This document shows, piece by piece, positions 58,824 to 64,000 of a stretch of DNA of 64,000 nucleotides. The translations under genes and the position numbers were made by a program. Source of the DNA: Vibrio tubiashii (lineage in GTDB: Bacteria; Pseudomonadota; Gammaproteobacteria; Enterobacterales; Vibrionaceae). The notes under the pieces are model-generated. The model did no database searches. It saw only the letters and a program-made list of their open reading frames with translations, and was not told the DNA's origin. Every line of letters starts with the position of its first letter. The stretch's first letter is position 1. The stretch spans positions 62,001 through 126,000 of the forward strand of contig JRWQ01000007.1 in assembly GCA_000775715.1 (NCBI GenBank). Reading direction: 5' to 3'.

Positions 58824-58849
58824 AAAAAAACGGCTTCATAAGAAGCCGT
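58824..58849 (-). terminator. Intrinsic terminator of the DUF368 gene
   Basis: ACGGCTTC / GAAGCCGT forms an 8-bp stem. On the minus strand it is followed by seven T residues, just after the DUF368 stop codon. Confidence 0.88.
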
Positions 58850-58866
58850 CTGGTAAGAAGTTTAGG

Positions 58867-59787
58867 TTAAAGATCTCGCGTTTCAGCGAACTTTTCTAAG
58901 CCGAGTACTAGTCCGATTGCGCAAAGCATCAGGGCGATGGCAATTCCTAGCTGTGATGGTTGGGAGGTCAATGTTTCGAACGCTGATGGTGACAGGTTGT
59001 GCTGAATCAAAGGAACCTGCTCGCCACTAGAGTTTGTTCGCCAGGTAATGGTTTCTTTCCATGGCCAGATTTTAGGTAATGTACCTAGCATTAAACCAGT
59101 TAAGAAAACTAGGGTTAAATCTCTGAAACGCTTTAGCAGCCACGAGAGTACATGTGAGAAGCTCAATAGTCCGAGTACGCAGCCTGTTAAGAACAGTGCG
59201 AGAATGGGTACATCAAACGACTTAACTGCCCCTAGTACTGGGGTATACATACCGATTAATAGCAGAATGAAACTGCCTGATATTCCCGGTAGAATCATAG
59301 CGCAGATAGCGATACCGCCTGCGAGTAGAACATTAATGCTCGACGGTTCTAGTTGCAGCGGGTTTAGCACAGTAATGCTGTAGGCAAAAGCAACGCCAAG
59401 GCACAAAAATACCAGTCGACTTAAGCTTCTGCGTTCTATCTGTTTAAGCATGTGGAACACAGAAACCAGAATCAGGCCAAAGAAAAACGACCATAGCGGA
59501 ATGGGGTGATTCACGAGTAGCCATGATATGAGTTTAGCGAGTGTTGCGATGCTAGTAATTACGCCACCAAACAGGGCGATTAGGAACAGGCCATTTACAT
59601 GCTGGAAAGCGGCTTTAAAGCCATCACGTTTCCAAATTCCAATAATACTAGGATTGATGCGACGAATGCTTTCGAGCAAAGTGTCGTAAATCCCTGTAAT
59701 AAAAGCGATGGTTCCGCCTGATACACCAGGAACAACATCGGCTGCACCCATTGCCATTCCTTTGAGAAAAGTCGTTAAGTAGTTCAT
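58867..59787 (-). CDS. popT: DUF368 polyprenyl-phosphate translocase (PopT-type)
   Basis: This 306-residue inner-membrane protein has about eight hydrophobic segments. The DUF368 N-terminal signature KGMAMGAADVVPGVSGGTIA is near-perfect, and the related second motif CAMILPGISGSFILLLIGMY lies near residue 162, showing the internal duplication. DUF368 proteins were shown in V. cholerae (PopT, VCA0040) to return undecaprenyl phosphate across the membrane for cell-wall synthesis, mainly at alkaline pH. The PilZ gene a few kilobases away matches the VCA0042 neighbourhood. It is monocistronic with its own terminator. Confidence 0.9.
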   Translation of the reverse strand: MNYLTTFLKGMAMGAADVVPGVSGGTIAFITGIYDTLLESIRRINPSIIGIWKRDGFKAAFQHVNGLFLIALFGGVITSIATLAKLISWLLVNHPIPLWSFFFGLILVSVFHMLKQIERRSLSRLVFLCLGVAFAYSITVLNPLQLEPSSINVLLAGGIAICAMILPGISGSFILLLIGMYTPVLGAVKSFDVPILALFLTGCVLGLLSFSHVLSWLLKRFRDLTLVFLTGLMLGTLPKIWPWKETITWRTNSSGEQVPLIQHNLSPSAFETLTSQPSQLGIAIALMLCAIGLVLGLEKFAETRDL

Positions 59788-59897
59788 TGCGTATGGTTAA
59801 TAAGATTAGGTGCAGAGAGTATATAGATTCCGTAGTGAAAAAAATAAGAAAATTAACCTATTATATCTTATTGATAAGAACGTAGTTTAATATGTTA

Positions 59898-59920
59898 TTG
59901 CAAATATTTGCATTTTGCGA
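59898..59920. promoter_or_regulatory. LuxO-type binding sites upstream of the Qrr gene
   Basis: TTGCA-TTT-TGCGA at 59908-59920 matches the LuxO motif TTGCA-N3-TGCAA at 9 of 10 positions, and it overlaps a perfect TGCAAATATTTGCA palindrome (59899-59912). Further half-sites TTGCATTT occur at 59929-59936 and, on the minus strand, around 59965-59975. Clustered activator sites 90-120 bp from a sigma-54 promoter fit phospho-LuxO activation. Confidence 0.7.
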
Positions 59921-59996
59921 TTTTCATATTGCATTTTAGGAAGGTGACTTGGCGAAAAAATGCGGCGAAATGCAAAAAAACAGGTGAATATCAAGT

Positions 59997-60013
59997 TGGC
60001 ACGGTAAGTGCAT
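59997..60013 (+). promoter_or_regulatory. Sigma-54 promoter of the Qrr sRNA
   Basis: TGGCAC-GGTAA-GTGCA places the invariant GG (59998-59999) and GC (60010-60011) exactly 10 bp apart, as RpoN requires. Transcription should start about 12 nt later, at 60023. Confidence 0.85.
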
Positions 60014-60022
60014 TGTTTAAAG

Positions 60023-60131
60023 TGACCCTTCTTAAGCCGAGGGTCACCTAGCCAACTGACGTTGTTAGTGAACGTAATTTTGTTCACACTTTATGTAAGC
60101 CAAATGCTTTTTTGCGTTTGGCTTTTTTTTT
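60023..60131 (+). ncRNA. qrr: Qrr quorum-regulatory small RNA
   Basis: This RNA of about 109 nt begins with a stem-loop, TGACCCT (60023-60029) pairing AGGGTCA (60040-60046). The strongly conserved Qrr pairing core follows at 60047-60070 (CCTAGCCAACTGACGTTG and on), which base-pairs with luxR/hapR-type and other target mRNAs with Hfq. A second stem is GTGAAC/GTTCAC (60068-60087). The Rho-independent terminator at 60097-60131 has stem AAGCCAAATGC / GCGTTTGGCTT and nine T residues. A sigma-54 promoter and LuxO-type sites lie upstream, so the RNA should be made at low cell density. Which numbered Qrr this is cannot be told from the window. Confidence 0.93.
60097..60131 (+). terminator. Terminator of the Qrr sRNA
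   Basis: The stem AAGCCAAATGC / GCGTTTGGCTT (one G-T pair) with a T-rich loop is followed by nine T residues. Confidence 0.93.
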
Positions 60132-60442
60132 GCCTTAAATCCTTCAATCATAGAATTTTTATGTCGGTTTCGCATCCCATTCCTTCCTATCAACTGATAG
60201 GAGCAAAGAGCGATTTTTTAAGTAAATACTCGACAAATGGCGGAAAGTTTATTAATAATGCCCGCTTTCTTTTCAAAACCCCGACGATCATTTGTTGGGG
60301 ATACTGTTGAAACGAGCATCTTGAGGCTGTTTGGATAAGGACACATTTCAATAGAAAAATGAATCAATGAGCAAAGCTCCACAGAGTTAATTAAGGCTCT
60401 GTACTCGTTAGGGAAGATGAGTGAATTACAATAAGAGGTTAT
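60132..60442 (+). promoter_or_regulatory. gltS leader region with several hairpins
   Basis: This 311-bp stretch between Qrr and gltS has no supported gene. Hairpins seen: CCCCGAC/GTTGGGG (60279-60300, one G-U pair), GAGC/GCTC (60369-60379) and ACAGAG/CTCTGT (60381-60402). They may structure a long 5' leader of gltS. No known riboswitch class is recognised. Confidence 0.4.
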
Positions 60443-61669
60443 ATGAATCAGATAATTTCAGTTGGACCACTAGAATCTTTCTTAATCGCCATCAGCGTTT
60501 TATTCTTAGGCCATTTCGTCAATGCCAAGCTTCCAATTTTAAAGAAGTTTAATATCCCTGAGCCGATTGTCGGTGGTCTTATCGTCGCTGTCATCATCAC
60601 AGCGCTGCACTTCAATGGTGTAAATCTAGAGTTTTCTCTACCGTTGCAAAAAGTATTTATGTTGATGTTTTTTAGCACCGTAGGGCTTGCAGCCAACTAC
60701 ACGCAATTGATGAAGGGCGGCGCGAAGGTCTTTGTCTTCCTTGCCGTGGCGTCGTTCTATATCATCATTCAAAACGGTGTCGGTGTTACGTTAGCGACAG
60801 CGCTCGGCTTAGACCCTTTAATGGGGCTTATTGCCGGTTCGATTACTTTGTCGGGTGGACACGGGACAGGTGCGGCATGGTCGCAAACTTTTTCTGATAC
60901 CTTTGGATTGTCTAACACATTAGAAATCGCCATGGCTTCAGCCACTTTTGGCTTGATCATCGGTGGTATTATTGGCAGCCCAGTGGCGCAGAAGCTAATT
61001 ACCAAACATGGTTTTGAATCAGAGTACGGGACAGGTACACAGACTCATGAACGTTTCCCTGAGCTCGTCACTTACAACGAGTACGAGGAAGATAAAGTCA
61101 CGGCTAAGAAAGTCATCGAAATCTTGTTCGTGCTGCTTATCTGTGTTACTGGGGCTAAGTACTTAGAGCAGTGGGTCAGCAGCTTTGAGATAAGTTGGTT
61201 AATGATTCCAGACTTTGTTTATGCGCTGTTTATTGGTGTGTTCATCACCAACATTCTGGAAGTCACTAAAACGCATAAGGTCGATGCGGAAACCGTGGAT
61301 ATATTGGGCACGGTTTCACTGTCGCTATTCCTCGCGATGGCGTTAATGAGCTTAAAACTATGGAATATATTCGACTTGGCTATTCCGTTCTTAATCATTC
61401 TCGCTGTGCAGTCGGTCATACTTGGCATCTTCTCGTTTTTCGTTACATTCAAGGCGATGGGGGCAAACTATGATGCGGCTGTTATTGCTGGTGGACACTG
61501 TGGTTTCGGCTTAGGCGCGACGCCAACTGCGGTGATGAATATGGGCTCACTGGTCAATAAATTTGGTCCGTCACCGCAGGCCTTTATGGTGGTTCCCATT
61601 GTTGGTGCTTTCTTTATCGACATCGTTAACCTTGTCATTCTTCAAGGTTACATTTCGTTTATTGGCTAA
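60443..61669 (+). CDS. gltS: Sodium/glutamate symporter
   Basis: This 408-residue inner-membrane protein is of the ESS family (E. coli GltS has 401). It has two homologous halves, each with a re-entrant glycine-rich motif: GSITLSGGHGTGAAW near residue 133 and AGGHCGFGLGATPTAVMNM near residue 351. About ten hydrophobic segments are present. It imports glutamate with Na+, which suits the sodium-based energetics of vibrios. AGAGG precedes the ATG. It lies downstream of the Qrr gene and ends at a strong terminator shared with the convergent PilZ gene. Confidence 0.95.
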   Translation: MNQIISVGPLESFLIAISVLFLGHFVNAKLPILKKFNIPEPIVGGLIVAVIITALHFNGVNLEFSLPLQKVFMLMFFSTVGLAANYTQLMKGGAKVFVFLAVASFYIIIQNGVGVTLATALGLDPLMGLIAGSITLSGGHGTGAAWSQTFSDTFGLSNTLEIAMASATFGLIIGGIIGSPVAQKLITKHGFESEYGTGTQTHERFPELVTYNEYEEDKVTAKKVIEILFVLLICVTGAKYLEQWVSSFEISWLMIPDFVYALFIGVFITNILEVTKTHKVDAETVDILGTVSLSLFLAMALMSLKLWNIFDLAIPFLIILAVQSVILGIFSFFVTFKAMGANYDAAVIAGGHCGFGLGATPTAVMNMGSLVNKFGPSPQAFMVVPIVGAFFIDIVNLVILQGYISFIG

Positions 61670-61673
61670 AAAC

Positions 61674-61703
61674 AAAGCGCCCCGCAATGATGCGGGGCGC
61701 TTT
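61674..61703. terminator. Bidirectional terminator between gltS and the PilZ gene
   Basis: The perfect 12-bp stem AAAGCGCCCCGC / GCGGGGCGCTTT with a 6-nt loop lies between convergent genes. Confidence 0.93.
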
Positions 61704-61716
61704 CATTATACGTAGC

Positions 61717-62448
61717 CTATCTTAAGGTCAACTTCGTGCCGTCAAATTTGAGATGCCCGAGCAGAGTTTTGGCATTCTCTTTTCCATTATCATTAAACGC
61801 TACCCCATAGCGTGCATAATGCATGGAACGTTGCAAGTTACAGACTTTCCCGTATAGCGGCGCGAACTGCCTATCTCTGTTCGAACTTAACTGAACGTTG
61901 AGGGCGATCTCTTCTCCAACTTGAAATGGGCGGCTAAGGGGGGCGGTAATAAATCGACAACCGCTCTTAGATAAGTCGCGAATTTCGCAGTCGAGCTTGT
62001 GCGTCTCGGCGATCACTTTGGCTGCTAAGTTAACGTCAAATCTAGGCTCTTTCCTCAGTTGGGTCACTTGCATGGTTTGAGGTACCGAAAGCGTAAAAAT
62101 CGGTACTGGTGCGGTTAGGACATTCTGGATCTGGCCTCGAAAATGAACAATTGCGCCTTCACCACGGGGTGAAATCGCTCTAATCGTGGCCCAAAAACCT
62201 TCTTGGAAAAAGAAGCCTAGGTCGTCTTCAGATATTTTTGGTAGCTCAGCTAAAACAACGTTGTCAGAGTGAGTGCCAATAAATTTGGTTTTACATCGAA
62301 ATGTTGTCCCTACAGGCGTGGTAATGCCAATCGTTAATTCGCCACCATGCTCTACCATAGCGAGAGCGTCAGTACTATTTAACGTCGACACATTTTTATC
62401 GTGTGAAGAACTTGCCCCTCGTTCTTTAAGTGCCGCCTGCGTATTCAT
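61717..62448 (-). CDS. plzD: PilZ-domain cyclic-di-GMP-binding protein (PlzD-like)
   Basis: This 243-residue protein has a YcgR-N-like domain (about 30-125) followed by a PilZ domain (about 130-235). The c-di-GMP motifs are intact: RKEPR at residues 132-136 (RxxxR) and DLSKSGCRF near residue 158 (D/N-x-S-x-x-G). Architecture and length match V. cholerae PlzD (VCA0042), whose c-di-GMP-bound structure is known and which has been linked to motility and virulence. It is close to the DUF368 gene, as in V. cholerae. A 171-bp spacer separates it from the divergent GNAT gene. Confidence 0.9.
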   Translation of the reverse strand: MNTQAALKERGASSSHDKNVSTLNSTDALAMVEHGGELTIGITTPVGTTFRCKTKFIGTHSDNVVLAELPKISEDDLGFFFQEGFWATIRAISPRGEGAIVHFRGQIQNVLTAPVPIFTLSVPQTMQVTQLRKEPRFDVNLAAKVIAETHKLDCEIRDLSKSGCRFITAPLSRPFQVGEEIALNVQLSSNRDRQFAPLYGKVCNLQRSMHYARYGVAFNDNGKENAKTLLGHLKFDGTKLTLR

Positions 62449-62619
62449 CTAGCCTCCGTTGCTCCCACCGTGGTATGGTTTTTATTCAGTAGGTGGGTAT
62501 ATGACGTTTTTATTCCAAATTGGTGAATTTGGATCAGACCATTCTATGTTTGGTTTGCGGCTTGTTCAAATGTCAATATACCCATTAATATGATTTAGTT
62601 ATCATTTTTTGGAGTTAAC

Positions 62620-62898
62620 ATGTCTCATAAGACAGATTTTGATGGAGTAAGCTCTCAGTTTCGCGTTTATCTCGAGGGTGAGCACTACGCGTTGGTGAAG
62701 ATCGAAAATAAGGGCGATGTGTACAGTATCACCTCTACAAAGGTTCCAGAAGCGCTTCAAGGCCGGGGATATGGCAAGGTGATGATGGAAGCTGTATTAA
62801 ACGAAATTGAGCAGCTTGGCGTGAAGGTTGAGCCTATTTGTAGCTATGCGGTGCATTATATGGATCGTAATCCGCAGTGGTCGCACCTAAAAGCATGA
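62620..62898 (+). CDS. Short GNAT-type acetyltransferase domain protein
   Basis: This 92-residue single-domain protein is related to the small Gcn5-like (YjdJ/Acetyltransf_CG) group. The acetyl-CoA loop lies in VPEALQGRGYGKVMMEAVLN near residue 45 (Q-G-R-G-Y-G), and the typical ending VEPICSYAVHYMDRNPQW holds the conserved cysteine and tyrosine. Substrates of this group are unknown. GGAG precedes the ATG. Its stop codon overlaps the start of the kinase-like gene in an ATGA, so the two are likely translated together. Confidence 0.88.
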   Translation: MSHKTDFDGVSSQFRVYLEGEHYALVKIENKGDVYSITSTKVPEALQGRGYGKVMMEAVLNEIEQLGVKVEPICSYAVHYMDRNPQWSHLKA

Positions 62899-63869
62899 GC
62901 GCTCAAATATACGATTATCTGCCGTTAGTAAAAGAGCTAGGTTATACCCGTTTGCAACGCATTGAAGTGCTTCAGACTTTGTGGGGCGGGTATGGAGAGC
63001 TAGTGCGGCTGAACGTCGATGAAACGAGCATTATAGTTAAACATATCCAGTTGCCCAAGCCCGAGTCTCATCCAAGAGGGTGGAACACCGATATTTCACA
63101 TCAACGTAAGCTTCGCTCTTATCAAGTCGAACTCAACTGGTATCAGCACGGTGCCAAGCAGTGTCGAACAACAGTCCCCGCGCCAATAAAAGTGACTCAG
63201 CGAGGCGAAGAGTTACTACTTGTTATGGAAGATTTATGTCAGTTAGGGTTCTGCGAAGTTGTTACCGACCCGACACAAACTCATTTGAGCGCGTGTCTGC
63301 AATGGTTGGCTGATTTCCATGCCCAGTATATCGGCGTTAATGGCCAAGGTTTATGGCAGCAGGGAACGTATTGGCATCTAGCAACGCGTCCTGACGAACT
63401 TGCGGCTTTAGAAGACCAGAACCTCAAAGCGCATGCAGAAAAAATAGATCGAGTTCTCGATAGCGCGCCTTTTTCCACACTGATTCATGGCGATGCTAAA
63501 CTGGCGAACTTCTGTTTTACTCCCGATGGATACAAGGCTGCAGCGGTGGATTTTCAGTACATAGGTAGAGGCTGCGCAATGAAAGATGTGGCACTATTTA
63601 TGAGCAGTGCTGTTGAACCTGAGTGTTGTCACGAGATGGAAGAGTGGCTGCTCGATACCTATTTCGGTCATTTAAAAGTGGCGCTTGAGCAGCATCAGCC
63701 AGAGTTATCCGCGAAGGAAGTCGAGTCGGCTTGGCGACCATTATTTTCCATTGCTTGGGCTGATTTTCAGCGTTTTGTCAAAGGTTGGAACCCCAGTCAT
63801 TGGAAGATCAATGCATATACTGAAGCGTTAACACAGCGGGCGCTGCATGAATTAAAGGCCTACCCTTAA
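62895..63869 (+). CDS. Aminoglycoside/choline-kinase-fold phosphotransferase (EcKinase-like)
   Basis: This 324-residue protein has the APH/choline-kinase fold. The catalytic loop STLIHGDAKLANFCF near residue 198 has the HGDxxxxN pattern and the metal-binding aspartate follows in AAVDFQYIGRGCAMKDVALF. An N-lobe lysine is in IIVKHIQLPK. It is closest in feel to the DUF1679/ecdysteroid-kinase-like group, which occurs in gamma-proteobacteria without a known substrate. The ATG at 62895 overlaps the upstream TGA by 4 nt. A hairpin overlapping its stop codon probably ends transcription. Confidence 0.82.
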   Translation: MSAQIYDYLPLVKELGYTRLQRIEVLQTLWGGYGELVRLNVDETSIIVKHIQLPKPESHPRGWNTDISHQRKLRSYQVELNWYQHGAKQCRTTVPAPIKVTQRGEELLLVMEDLCQLGFCEVVTDPTQTHLSACLQWLADFHAQYIGVNGQGLWQQGTYWHLATRPDELAALEDQNLKAHAEKIDRVLDSAPFSTLIHGDAKLANFCFTPDGYKAAAVDFQYIGRGCAMKDVALFMSSAVEPECCHEMEEWLLDTYFGHLKVALEQHQPELSAKEVESAWRPLFSIAWADFQRFVKGWNPSHWKINAYTEALTQRALHELKAYP

Positions 63870-63881
63870 GGTAAGCCTTTG
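63854..63881. terminator. Hairpin overlapping the kinase-like stop codon
   Basis: AAAGGC-CTACC and GGTA-AGCCTTT pair around CTTAA, with a small mismatch. It lies between convergent genes and includes the TAA stop. Confidence 0.65.
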
Positions 63882-63886
63882 GACAA

Positions 63887-64000
63887 TTACCTTTTGATGC
63901 GTGCCATAAAGAGGGTGTTTATGTATTCACCATCTCGGTAGGAGCCAAACTTAGCTTCGCCTTCAACTTCAAAGCCAAATTTTTTGTAGCACGAAATCGC
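63887..64000 (-). CDS. GNAT-family acetyltransferase, C-terminal fragment
   Basis: The last 37 codons of a minus-strand gene run off the window end. The tail reads AISCYKKFGFEVEGEAKF followed by GEYINTLFMARIK, which is the typical end of RimJ/SpeG-like GNAT acetyltransferases (A-x-x-x-Y-x-K-x-G-F-x-x-E-G). The substrate is unknown. Confidence 0.8.
   Translation of the reverse strand, partial: AISCYKKFGFEVEGEAKFGSYRDGEYINTLFMARIKR

Noticed and set aside
59887-60310. Short open frames on both strands over the popT-gltS gap
   Set aside because: They lie across the Qrr promoter, the sRNA and its terminator and have no protein-like character.

Overview
The window reads as part of the smaller chromosome (chromosome II) of a Vibrio. 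The reasons are the protein sequences (MalT, MalP, PlzD-type PilZ protein, PopT-type DUF368 protein, IutA), a quorum-sensing Qrr small RNA, and blocks of gene order (yibL-malT-malP-malQ-glgB and DUF368/PilZ) that I recall from V. cholerae chromosome II. I see no tRNA, rRNA, insertion sequence, prophage, CRISPR array or integron attC site. Coding density is high and most convergent gene pairs are separated by clear hairpin terminators.

Layout. 1-7.6 kb: end of an alpha/beta hydrolase, a DASS carboxylate transporter, then a LysR regulator divergent from an SDR, an MFS exporter, an old-yellow-enzyme reductase and a GabD-like aldehyde dehydrogenase, which looks like a reactive-carbonyl or electrophile handling cluster. 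7.6-11 kb: Cache-domain chemoreceptor, DUF4344 metallopeptidase, ribosome-associated YibL. 11-21.5 kb: maltodextrin/glycogen block (malT divergent from malP-malQ, then glgB) with two CRP sites and MalT-type boxes. 21.5-22.6 kb: START-domain protein and the ribosome-rescue hydrolase ArfB.

22.9-38.5 kb is the standout: an apparent three-gene operon for a protein of about 3,690 residues built of about 22 diverged DUF11-like repeats, an outer-membrane beta-barrel protein of about 1,177 residues, and a lipoprotein with two tandem OmpA-like peptidoglycan-binding domains. Together they look like a cell-surface fibre or adhesin with its own outer-membrane and cell-wall anchors. I know of no functional description of this system.

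38.5-50.6 kb is mixed: zinc-ribbon membrane protein, YciC-like membrane protein, CatB-type acetyltransferase, katG and pirin with an OxyR-like site between them, LysE exporter with an AraC regulator, an ABC exporter, CtlX-type hydrolase, a YeiL-like Crp/Fnr regulator and adenosine deaminase. 50.6-58.7 kb is a hydroxamate siderophore uptake locus: IutA-like receptor, GntR-type regulator, FhuB/D/C-type transporter and FhuF-like reductase, with Fur-box-like sites. 58.8-64 kb: PopT-type DUF368 protein, a Qrr sRNA with sigma-54 promoter and LuxO-type sites, gltS, PlzD-like PilZ protein, a small GNAT acetyltransferase overlapping a sugar/choline-kinase-like gene, and the 3' end of another GNAT gene.

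Start codons were chosen by Shine-Dalgarno position and family length; where the evidence was weak this is stated. Functions are assigned from sequence recognition without any database search.
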